64,000 bases of DNA from Branchiostoma floridae (lineage: Eukaryota; Chordata; Leptocardii; Amphioxiformes; Branchiostomatidae). The stretch lies in assembly GCF_000003815.2 (NCBI RefSeq), contig NC_049991.1, forward strand, positions 8,054,976 to 8,118,975, read 5' to 3'. Positions 11,601 through 20,475 of this stretch are shown here, piece after piece (position 1 is the first letter of the stretch; each line of letters begins with the position of its first letter). The position numbers were made by a program, and so were the translations under genes. Below the pieces are notes generated by a model. The model had not been told where the DNA came from, did no database searches, and worked only from the letters and a program-made list of their open reading frames with translations.

Positions 11601-14600
11601 GTTTTGTGGTGTTCATCATCATCATCATGGGTTACCCCCATATAACCCCGCAAGGGGCAAAGTAGGGGGGGAGCTGAGGTCCCGGGTTAGGGCGGGCAGC
11701 CCTCCTGCCTGGCGCGGAAGCTCTTAACTGTGGGAGCACTTACTACCGCACCAGGCAGGGAATTCCACTCCGGAATTGTTCTAGGAAAATATGAGTACTT
11801 GTATGTGTCTGTTCTTGCAAAGATTGGTTTGTACTTATGTTGATGGCTGCCTCGGGTTCGCCCTTGGGTCGGAATCAGTAGGTTCTGTGTGTCTATGTGT
11901 TTTCCTCGATTACTCATTCCTTACCAAAGATTGCATAAATCAACCATTTTGTAACTACGCTTGCTTATTGACATTTTTTCCTGATACAGTACCGTGCAGC
12001 CAACTATAACTAATTGTCCTTATCTGAAACCATTAGAGCTACAATGTTGCTGTTGCTGTAGTTATAATGAAGACTTCTCCTTGTTAAGGGCTTTTCCAAA
12101 GTTGAGATGGGAACATCCTCCTTGTACCAGTAGGTTTCTGAGCCTAGAACAACACACAAAGACCATGAATGATCATCAATTCTTATATCGCCCCCCTCCC
12201 CCCCAGTTAAGGCCAACATCTCTATACATTTCCTTCCTTACAAATATTATAGTCAATTCTTAGTATTTTGCAGAATATCATGCACTTTACTTACATGTTC
12301 TGTAATTACTGTTTGGTTTTATGATATACATCTACAGAAATAGTAGCTTTGGAAATCGTATTCCAAGTAAGATGGCTAACATACCTGCATGGGGGAGGGG
12401 GGCATCCGGCTTGGCCTTGGCTTCGGTAGCATTTTGAAACTCTAAAAAAGCTAGCCACGTTGTATGCAAGGTCCCACATGATGCAGAAAATCGTCTTTAC
12501 GAAACACATCATATTTGTTCCCTGTTAATGTAAGAACTAAAGGACATTTGAGGCAAAAAAAACTACAGAGCTGGAGCACTGTGACTTGCAACTGTGACTC
12601 CCAGTTCAAAATCTCAGCAAAGGATGATGGGAGTAATTTCCCATGATCCTTAGCAAAATGAAGAATCTTACTGTAAGAAAATATTTCTTAACTCTCGTAT
12701 TGGGAAAACAAAAGAAAATCAATGCTAGCTCAAAATTATTTTTCATATCTTTATGCTCCAATTGTTTAAACGTAGTTGTCAAGAATATAAGGAGAAAATT
12801 ATACTTCTATTGTTTTCATTAAATATTATTAAGAAAAACGAGAATCATTTTTCTTAAATTTTCTTGATAAGAAACATAATTATAACATTCAAGAATATTC
12901 TGCTAGTCATAGCTTGTTTCATAATTTCTTGTTTTTCTTTTTAGTATTCAGTCAAGTGAGGTCTGAAAAACTATGCTAATATCTCCTTACATATCATCAA
13001 GAAAAACAAGAAATGTCTTTTCTTAAACTTTATGGATAAAGATAACATTCAAGAACATTTAAGAATTTCATGCTCGTTATAAGTTGTTTTGCAATTTCTT
13101 GATTTTCTTTTTTTTCTTTTTTTTTGTTGAACAGTATTTGCTCAAGAAACTGATTAAAAAACTATTGCATTTTCTTAAGTTATAACGTGAAAACCAAGAA
13201 CTACGTTTCTCGGACATTCTACATTGAGACAACAAGAAAGTTCAAGAATCTTATTCTGGTAAAAACAAATCCTAAAGAAAAAACTGGTATTAGGCAAGAA
13301 TAATAATCTTCAGGATAGATTCTGCAATATTTTCCATTTGAACAAACAAGAAGCAAATCTTGTGTAAAGACTGGAAAAGAAAGTTCTACTTTAATTTCTT
13401 GAACATTCTTGCTCAGTGATCATTATATTAGAAATATTTTCTTCAGTGAAGAAAAAACAAGAATAAAAATCTTTGTGTAGGAATTAGCATACAAAGGTTT
13501 TACAGGAGGTTTCTTGCTTTTCTCAACCTTTCTTTATACAAAAAACTTTTTCTCTCTGTAAGAAAAAACAAGAAAACAAGAAAAATAAGAAAAAAGATTT
13601 TTTGTAGTGTACAGCATTGTATTGACTGCCTAGAAAACTATTGTAAGAAATGGAAGCTATCTGTCAATGTTTCAAAAACCAAGGTAGTTGTTTTTGGCAA
13701 AGGTTCTAGCAAGAATAACAAAGACCAATTCCATATTTATGGCAAAAATATAGAAATCACTGACAGCTATACATACCTCGGCATTCCTTTCACATTCTCC
13801 GGAAAATTCAAAACCGCCAGGAAATATTTGAAAACCAAAGCAATGAGAGCACTTTTCAAACTCAAGGCTCTTTTACTCTCTAACAAGGACATTTCAATCA
13901 ATCTCGGAAAAAATCTATTTGACAAATTTGTAAAACCCATCTTTATGTACTGTTCAGAAATCACTTGCTTTGACCGTTTTTCTAAAAGTATAAGAATCAT
14001 TGTATCACATACCAATAACATCTGCGAACCTTCCTCAAAGGTTTTTTCTACTTTACTTAAAAAACTTAATATTCAAGATAACTTTCCAGCTACCATTCGA
14101 AAAACCACCTCTTCTGCTTTGAATACTACTTATGTTGTATGTTTGGAAAGAAATACAGATAAAGAAATACTATTGCGTCATGCCAATAGCCATATTTTAC
14201 GAGATAACGGTTTCCAAATTATAAACCTAGACTCAAATCAACAAATTCCAGAATTTGACATCATTGACATGCGCTTCCAAAAATTTCTGTTAGGCATTCA
14301 TGCCAAAGCCTCAAACGATGGTGTCAGGGGAGAATTGGGAACTTTCCCAGCTAGGATTGATGCAGAAATGCAACTTGTGAAATATTGGCATCGTTTAGTT
14401 AATCTGCCCGAAGATGCCCTTCTTCGTGAGGCATACAATACTGTTTCATTCGGAGAACATGATTGGATTGTCCACGTAAATAATATCAAGGCTTTGGACA
14501 CATATGGCTGAACCCGAGGTCATACCACATAGACTCAATCACCACTCAGTTACGACAACGTTTACAAGATATATACGTGCAAAATTGGCATTCCTCTATT

Positions 14601-17600
14601 CGAAACAATTCCAAACTCTCATCTCTTTCTACATTGAACAAGCATTACAAGCAAGAAAATTACATTTCAACCATAAAGAGCCTTGACGTTCGTAGGGCAA
14701 TCACACAACTCAGAATTGGCTGTCACAAATTAAATATAGAAACTGGAAGATTCCAAAAAATCCCTATTGACCAGAGGGTTTGTCCATTCTGTCCAGAGCT
14801 AATCGAAGACGAATATCACTTTATGGTTGTATGTCCCAAATATTCCGATATACGCAATTCTCTATACAGAAGGCTGTCATTTTGTACACAAGGATTTATC
14901 CAAATGGACCTGAAGTGCAAATTCAGATACATAATGACATGTGACAATCCCTGCATGGCAGATATAGGAAAATATATCAAAGAAGGTTTTGACATTAGAA
15001 ATTCCCCAAATGATTGTAAAAGCCTCCAATGATTGTAAGAAACTTATCCCATACTACAACTCCTGTATTAGTTAGATAAGCCCTAAGTTAAGTTATAGCA
15101 CTGTAGTTATGTAGATGCCATACTTTGTACCTCGTACAATTGTTGTGCAATAAAGTTATATGTTATATGTTATATCTGTATGCCGGATATGAAAGGACTT
15201 GGCAGCTTAAGGGGTAAACAGTTCTGTTTACATGTATATCCTTTTCAGGTGTTGTCATCTTCATTCTTATAACTTTTGGTCATAGGCTTTTCACAGAACT
15301 GACTGTTGAGAAGGATTTACCTACTAGAAGTTTGTTGTCAAAAGACAGCTGCTGTATTTCTTTGACTGTCACAAAAATGCCCGTGTTTTTTTTTTTTTTG
15401 CAAACTAGATTAAATTATAATTCGCAATCTTTTGATTAATTTTGCATGGGTTTTAAGCACTTTCTCTCTTAGGAATTTCAGTTTTTCCTTTGCCTTTTCT
15501 TCTCCCTGATGTACAATGTATGTGTTTGATTACTGTGTGAGCTCAGGTAAGGAAGAGCACAGCTAACCAGTTGTACGAGATGCTGATCACATATGAGGAC
15601 ATCGGGGTTGAGGAAAACTTAAATGAAGTCTTGACCATTCTCAGGGAGACAACCGGGAAAGACCGTCTGTCATAAAGCTACTGTTTTAAAATAGCCTTAA
15701 CAACCCTATTCAAACCGGGGGGGGGGGGGGGGGGGGGTTTTTAGTTTCGCCCTACTTCCATATTCTTAAACCGCCAGAACGGCTTACGCTAGAGCCACCA
15801 AATTTGGTGAGTTTTCCTAAAATATTGTTGGCAACAATTTTCCGAAGTTTGACAAATTTTCCATTTTTTCTTGTTGCCATGGCAACCGTTTGTTGACAGG
15901 CAGTTTTGCCAAAAAACACTATTTTTGGTTCTAACTATGTATTTTTCACATTTATTTGCTATATTACTGCGATTTTGTTACATAAATAAAATCTTATATT
16001 ATTCAGCATATCTTTCATAATTATATATGCATAAATTATGCTAATTTGATGACGTCATCAGCCCAAAATCCAAGATGGCGGACCAAATGGCCAGATCAAG
16101 AATAACAAGCTAATTATCCCTTAAAATTTGTAACTACCTGGTATTTTTTCATCAAAAACCATCTAAATGACTGAATTTAGTCTATTCCCATTGCCCTGTG
16201 TGATTATTTGTGCCAAAAAAAGTGTTTTTAAAAATTCAAGGTGGTGGATATAATATGGCGGAGCCCAACTCGTATCTTAGATGTGCATGACGTCATTTTA
16301 TGACGTCATAGTGACGTCATTGATGGTGCTATTGGCAACGCAAGTCGTAATAAACATTATTATTCTGTTATCTGCACTTGTTGTTACATTTTTGCAGCAT
16401 AACGTGAAGTTTTCTGAGAATACCCATTTTTCATGGGTTTGGCCAATGTAATCAAATTGATGACGTCATAATTACGTCATCTTACGTCAACGTAACGTCA
16501 AACGTCACATACTTGTCAGATATTATGTCGACATCATGTCCTGAAAATTCGGTGGCCCTACGGCACGTCGTTTTAGAGTTATAGGACTTAGAAGTGGAGG
16601 GCCTCAAAAGCCCCCCCCCCCCCGGTCCAGGGATGACCAAAAAAGCCCGGTCTGAATAGGGTTAAGAAAATCCAAAAACTTTCAACCAAAATAAACATCT
16701 GATAAAATATTATGAGACCAAGACAAGAAATGAGAATACCAAAACATGGACATTAAGGTGTCTTTTATTAGTAGTATTTACTACATTTATGTATATCATT
16801 GATACAAATGTATTTGTCCCTTCAACGTGTATGCCTCCCCATTTCATGCAAAGTCAAAGGTCACCAATTTCATTAAGGTACCGATGGATTTTGCTGAAAC
16901 CTTGATAAACTCAACATGTTGGTAATTGATAAAATATGAAATTACATATCAAAATGTAACCTGCCTAATCTGGTAACCAATACAGACCTAGTGCCAAATG
17001 GCTGCCATAAGAAGCTGAAGGTTAAAGTTGTATCTCCCTTTCAGTAACTCATGCATCAACCTTTCTCTTCAGTCTCATGCCTCAGGGTATCTCTGATAGA
17101 CCAGAGTGCCAGCTAAAGACTTAAGACTCAAGCAAACGTCTTTATTTCCAGGGATGACGACAGCCTGGAGGGGATCCGAGGAATAAGGAACCAGCTGTGT
17201 GACCTCATGGGGGTCAAGAAGCCTGTTTCAAAGGTAAAACGTACACACGTACACACATGCAGAGTCACTAGAAACACTTCATACATGTGTCTAAATCATG
17301 TCTTCTCTAGGTTAAAACAAGTACATAGTTCACACTATCATGATAACATCATAACGTATTTTGTACATAGATCATACCATTATGCACTTTATAATAGAAT
17401 AGCAGAAGGTACATTGTATGTCAGAAGGTATGTACATTGTATGTCAAATTTCTGTCAAGACCAATAGAATTTTTATAATTGTAATTTGCAAAATCGATGT
17501 GCAAATGGTGTGATAACTTACTTACCATTCCTTATCCAACGTTTTTTAACATGTAGATAGTGCATATGTAAGTATGTATGTACGTACATGTACATGTACT

Positions 17601-18352
17601 ACATAGTAATTTATTGTAACGTTGAAATCATGCAAATCAATCCCTCATTTTCATTCTTAACCTGTCATTGCCAAGATTTTAGGTTCTTAAAAAGTACACT
17701 TGTTTTCTGGTTCTTCAAAAACACACTTGGTTTCTTTCTGAACTTATAATAAGTGTTTCTTTAAGTGTTTCTAGACTTGACACAGATTAATGTTGATAGA
17801 GGTGATAACATTATATCCATGCAGGTAAAATATACTTGTATTGTCATTCCACAAAAGGATGCAGCAACTGCATGGCTGTAGATTTAGAAAGAATAAGAGG
17901 ATTGACTATTGCCATGATCACATTTTTTATATCACAGGCTCCAGCTAAACCCAAACAAGAGAAAGCAGGAGATGACAGAATGTCCAGCTATGCAGGTTAG
18001 TCTTACAGAATCTGGAGTGACTATACTCCATCGAAGTAACTAAAGTATTTCCATGGATTTTAGTTCAGTATGTTTTATATTTCATTCCATTTCGCACTTT
18101 CTGTAAATTCCATTTTACTTAAGTCTGTGTAACGCAAACTCCACTATCTGGAGCTAGTAGGCAATGTAGGACAGGCCTAAGAAGCGCGATTAAATCAGGC
18201 TAATTTTACTCCATTTTGCACTTTCTGTACTACCTGGTGAATTTTTTTTCTAAACCTAACAATACAATAATGACTTTAAACTATGTGTTTTCACTATAAT
18301 GACTTTGCCAATGTTGTCATTTCCAGATCTTGTTGGCAGACTGGGATACTGA
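5449..18352 (+). CDS. tbcd: Tubulin-folding cofactor D (TBCD), C-terminal exons
   Basis: TBCD captures beta-tubulin in the cytosol and, with TBCE, TBCC and ARL2, assembles or dissociates the alpha/beta-tubulin dimer. Nine exons are proposed: 5449-5604, 6354-6492, 6966-7087, 7600-7677, 8171-8348, 15547-about 15656, 17152-17233, 17938-17995 and 18327-18352. All visible junctions keep phase. The joined product matches the last 300 or so residues of animal TBCD (TBCD C-terminal domain): [52 protein letters not shown] and NQLCDLMGV. The N-terminal two thirds lies left of the window behind the Ngaro-like element. The weak point is the sixth exon, which lacks a normal donor (see findings); without splicing there the protein would end at 15673 with GKDRLS. 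The last two short exons are less conserved. Confidence 0.9.
6354..6492 (+). CDS. tbcd: tbcd exon B
   Basis: The acceptor is CTCTTACAG and the donor GTAAAC. The exon encodes [18 protein letters not shown] and then [18 protein letters not shown], the signature strip of the TBCD C-terminal domain. It ends in phase 0. Confidence 0.93.
6966..7087 (+). CDS. tbcd: tbcd exon C
   Basis: The acceptor is CTACCTGCAG and the donor GTCAGT. The exon starts [12 protein letters not shown] and ends FNNYLKVD plus two bases of a split Arg codon. It aligns with the TBCD region after GGLTES. Confidence 0.9.
7600..7677 (+). CDS. tbcd: tbcd exon D
   Basis: The acceptor is TTTCTTTAG and the donor GTAAGT. The exon encodes [20 protein letters not shown], then FTQQE plus a split codon, as in TBCD (VSVPLLKTLD in human). 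Confidence 0.92.
8171..8348 (+). CDS. tbcd: tbcd exon E
   Basis: The acceptor is CTCCCACAG and the donor GTGAGA. The exon encodes [19 protein letters not shown], then [18 protein letters not shown] and LGHKYPK. It ends in phase 0 and is followed by the 7.2-kb intron with the nested transposons. Confidence 0.93.
8349..8747 (+). other. Intron start and probable 5' UTR of the LINE
   Basis: The first 70 or so bases look like intron. From about 8420 the sequence is less AT-rich and runs into the LINE start codon at 8748, so it is probably the LINE 5' UTR. The exact 5' boundary cannot be fixed by eye. Confidence 0.45.
8748..11054 (+). pseudogene. LINE endonuclease-reverse transcriptase, first part
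   Basis: The frame starts at an ATG ([16 protein letters not shown]). The apurinic endonuclease domain, about residues 8-265, shows [22 protein letters not shown] and SDHCHVSF. The reverse transcriptase, about residues 500-765, shows [42 protein letters not shown] and the catalytic [10 protein letters not shown]. The reading frame is broken at codon CTA (11052-11054) by the DNA transposon; beyond it the frame read through the insertion stops after GLHYKK. The segment is otherwise free of stops, so the LINE was probably intact or nearly so before the insertion. Confidence 0.88.
11055..13609. mobile_element. Non-autonomous DNA transposon, TA target duplication, CAAGAA-rich
   Basis: It begins CACTACAAAAAAT and ends ATTTTTTGTAGTG, perfect inverted ends that extend with mismatches over about 45 bp. 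It is flanked by TA on both sides (11053-11054 and 13610-13611). Removing it and one TA restores the LINE reading frame exactly, which proves the boundaries. The outer 450 bp on the left and about 950 bp on the right are packed with TTCTTG and CAAGAA hexamers in both orientations. The interior has no transposase frame but carries a LINE 3' fragment on the - strand and poly-C tracts. TA duplication suggests a Tc1/mariner-type or ISL2EU-type helper; this is not decided. Confidence 0.85.
11628..11930 (-). pseudogene. LINE reverse transcriptase C-terminal fragment inside the DNA transposon
   Basis: On the - strand, 11917-11687 encodes a 76-residue stretch with [19 protein letters not shown] followed by [19 protein letters not shown]. 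The FPRT..EWNSLP..VV pattern is the usual extreme C-terminus of CR1/Jockey-type LINE proteins. It is a small captured fragment unrelated to the surrounding LINE copy, and its strand is opposite. Confidence 0.65.
13612..14511 (+). pseudogene. LINE reverse transcriptase, second part
   Basis: The LINE frame resumes exactly after the TA duplication ([25 protein letters not shown]) and continues through the RT thumb ([19 protein letters not shown]). It ends at TGA 14509-14511 because of a one-base frameshift near 14505; the remainder is in the next frame. Confidence 0.8.
14505..15032 (+). pseudogene. LINE C-terminal domain, frame-shifted remainder
   Basis: Reading from [20 protein letters not shown], this frame gives [34 protein letters not shown] and CPKYSDIRN, the Cys/His zinc-binding C-terminal domain common in LINEs. 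It ends [15 protein letters not shown] and then TAA or TGA after about 15 more codons. A related C-terminus is found again near 33370. Confidence 0.75.
15547..15675 (+). CDS. tbcd: tbcd exon F, splice donor missing
   Basis: The acceptor is GTGTGAGCTCAG. The exon encodes [18 protein letters not shown], matching TBCD (IRKTTASQVYETLLTY), and continues to LTILRETT. The next exon needs a phase-2 partner ending near 15656, but the sequence reads ACCGGGAAAGACC with no GT there. If unspliced, the frame stops at TAA 15673-15675 after GKDRLS. The only in-phase GT before the stop (CT|GTCATA at 15669) is a poor donor. The downstream copy at 20372 keeps a good donor at the equivalent site. Confidence 0.8.
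   Translation, partial: VRKSTANQLYEMLITYEDIGVEENLNEVLTILRETTGKDRLS
15701..16661. mobile_element. TTAA-flanked non-autonomous element with CRE palindromes
   Basis: The ends read CAACCCTATTCAAACCGG and, inverted, CCCTATTCAGACCGGG, flanked by TTAA (15697-15700 and 16662-16665). The arms remain similar for about 100 bp, with a 21-base G run on the left (15717-15737) mirrored by a 13-base C run on the right (16611-16623). The interior has five perfect TGACGTCA sites (16050, 16288, 16301, 16312, 16461) and several ACGTCA half sites, plus two ATGGCGGA motifs. TTAA duplication fits piggyBac or Kolobok families. No protein frame is present. Confidence 0.7.
16666..17151 (+). other. tbcd intron, nothing recognised
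   Basis: AT-rich intron sequence leading to the acceptor TTTATTTCCAG at 17151. No repeat or frame is recognised. Confidence 0.5.
17152..17233 (+). CDS. tbcd: tbcd exon G
   Basis: The acceptor is TTTATTTCCAG and the donor GTAAAA. The exon encodes [20 protein letters not shown] followed by VKKPVSK, the match to the C-terminal NRLCDLLGV motif of vertebrate TBCD. It enters needing two bases from the exon before, as exon F would have supplied with an intact donor. Confidence 0.88.
17234..17937 (+). other. tbcd intron
   Basis: AT-rich intron with TACATGTACATGTAC near 17586. Nothing else is recognised. Confidence 0.5.
17938..17995 (+). CDS. tbcd: tbcd exon H
   Basis: The acceptor is TATATCACAG and the donor GTTAGT. 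The exon encodes [19 protein letters not shown] in phase with exon G. It is a charged tail without clear conservation, so the assignment rests on splice sites and phase. Confidence 0.65.
18327..18352 (+). CDS. tbcd: tbcd exon I, terminal (candidate)
   Basis: The acceptor TCATTTCCAG is followed by a nine-codon end, DLVGRLGY and TGA, in phase with exon H. It is very short and not recognisably conserved; it is proposed because phase, acceptor and stop agree. Confidence 0.5.
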
Positions 18353-20371
18353 CCAAGTTGTGTCCATGCATTGTTGATGCTGCTGTCTTAGTGGTGCCTC
18401 CTTACATGTGCACAATCATGTATCTGGACTGTTTTAAGGGCGGCAGAAGACGTGTTTGTCAATGAGACATTGACTCAGAGGCACTTCACCATCAATGAGT
18501 AGATAGTACCTCATTACATAACTCAATTATACGATAAGCAAATGATTAAATATTGCCTTAAATACATGTGTTTGTCCTGATGTGGTAGTGCAGTACTGTT
18601 ATGGGATGCCAGAGGGCACCTGGAATCGTGACTATTAAAGCTCAACACTCAAAGTGTTGTTATGCATATATGTCAATTTTAGTAAATTAAAACTTAGCAA
18701 AGTTAGCAAATTCGTATTGCCTGCATATGGGTAAATCTAATAAAATGAAGATGATAAAGAAAACTTCCAAGACTGGAAACTCTTCATTAGATTATTTCAA
18801 TGGTAGAACACGCCAATGTGCTACGTACATTTTTTATGCCTATGCAAATCTTGAATTACTCTTTTACTAATGCTCAGGTCATGACATTCCTTTTCATTTT
18901 GTTTAGATTGTGTCTTAGATGACAAGTGGCTGTTGGATGATTATCACCAGTTTGACTCTTGTTTGCATTGCAAAAGTGCATCTTCTTGCAGATAGATTTA
19001 AGCATCAACTAGATATGAATAAGCAAAATAGATTCTGGTAAATAAATGATTGAGCATTTGCTGAAATTTCTCTTGATCTCCTTCTCAACAAGTAGAGATT
19101 GTAAATTGTAGGAATGGACTTAATGAGAGCATGTAGCTATTAAGCCAATTGAGAATCTTGGTACAACATTTCCAATGACAATGACGTGATCGTTTGCATT
19201 TTTGGTGTTGTGATATACATGTACATGTATAATGGTCTTTTCATTTGCTGTGATTAATGACTTTTTTCCAACTGTTACTCTAGTGCAGTCAGAATAAGTC
19301 TAAAATAGTCAGAATAACATCACAAATGCAACAAGACCTAAACATCACTTTGAAGCCACAACAAATTAGCATTGCATGCAGTACACAGTACGTTTAGGGA
19401 CTTGTCATAAAAAATAATGTTTTGAATTGTTACTGGAATCAGATGACTTCACATGCAATTTGAGATTGATTTTACTGCATATTACATGTGTGTTTGAATT
19501 TGAATAATCTATGTAATAATCTGTGTTTTCTGTGAATTGTGAACATCATATATTCCATCCTTCATTCCTTTGATTTTGCAACTTTGTAAGAAAATAAATA
19601 GAAAAGGGGGAAAGATAAGATCTCAGTGTTCTGTTGCTAGCTTGGTTAAGGATAGCCACTCCTGTGGCTGATACACAAATATCAATGATTAATATCATAT
19701 CTCCATTATAACTATACTATCAATTGTATAGTAGTATGTATCATTAGAAAGGTTATTAATTTACCTGTACCAAATTACTAAATGATACCAAAGTTGTTGC
19801 CGTCAAACACCAACAAAAGTGCTGATACGGAGGTTATCTGGTCAACACAGTGTCTGACATTGACAGTGTAATATTAGTACTACTTTTTGGAGGGTACGCA
19901 GGTAGGTACAATGTGAAGTTACAACCAAGTTACAAAATTTTGAAATCAGTCATTGTACTTACTGCACAAAAGCATGATCTTGACAAATGAGGAACTGCTT
20001 TTAAAGGAAATATGTCAATCTCTCTAATTAAAAGCTTCCACACATTGTGCTAACTGCTACAAAATACACGTAACAGATATGATCAACGGGAATTTTGGCT
20101 CAGCCTACATGCATCTGCTTTCAGTTAGCAAGCTTTGATGCAGAAGCAAAACATTGTTCAATACTAATATCAACAAATGTATACATTGTATTATTTTAGC
20201 GATGCTTTTAAATTCACTTGCACTTGAATGTTTTCACAGTAAAATTTTACCTGGCAGTGCTGTAGTCTGTCCCTTATTATGACATTGTATTTGACTACAG
20301 CAATGAATAAGTGTCATTAGGAAATACCGTCAACATTCCTTTCATGAGATCTTGATCTGTATTTGATCTCT
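18353..20371 (+). other. Probable 3' UTR and intergenic sequence after tbcd
   Basis: AT-rich DNA with several AATAAA-like sites (about 19041 and 19594) but no site that can be chosen as the poly-A signal. It contains one copy of a dispersed repeat at 18585-18672 (see there). No protein frame is credible. Confidence 0.4.
18585..18672 (+). repeat. Dispersed repeat, copy 1 (related to 33848-33936)
   Basis: The segment from GTAGTGCAGTACTGTTATG through TATTAAAGCTCAACACTCA resembles 33848-33936 (GTAGTGCAGT-like start, CGTAACTGTTAAAGCGCGGC, TTCTTATGCCTAT) at roughly 75 percent by eye. The type of element is not known. Confidence 0.5.
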
Positions 20372-20475
20372 AGGAAGAATACAGTTAACCAGTTTTATGA
20401 GGGGTTAGTTACGTATGAGGACATTGTACCTGAGGAAAACTTGGAGGAAGTGACGACTATCTGTGAGACAACCTG
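20372..20475 (+). pseudogene. Diverged duplicate of tbcd exon F
   Basis: In the exon F frame this reads RKNTVNQFYEGLVTYED, then PEENLEEVTTICETTW, about 75-80 percent identical in DNA to exon F with one codon missing and no stop. It ends in a good donor (TG|GTACGT) in the right phase, and the intron beyond still resembles the sequence after exon F (GTCTGTCRTAAA). Its acceptor side has lost the GTA codon, so splicing to CTCTAG would be out of frame. No copy of exon G is seen behind it. It lies downstream of the last tbcd exon and so cannot serve the gene in linear order. Confidence 0.75.

Larger units (their letters stand above)
8420..15175 (+). mobile_element. APE-type non-LTR retrotransposon (LINE) in tbcd intron, split by a DNA transposon
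   Basis: The coding part is 8748-11054 plus 13612-15032; the gap is a younger TA-flanked insertion. The 3' end has an AATAAA (about 15151) and then tandem TTATATG units (about 15157-15175), a simple-repeat tail known from several LINE clades. There is no separate ORF1. The C-terminal Cys/His domain (IETGRF, CPFC, DEYHF, CPKY) and the endonuclease-RT order suggest the wider CR1/L2/Jockey group, but the clade is not resolved. Orientation matches tbcd. Confidence 0.85.
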
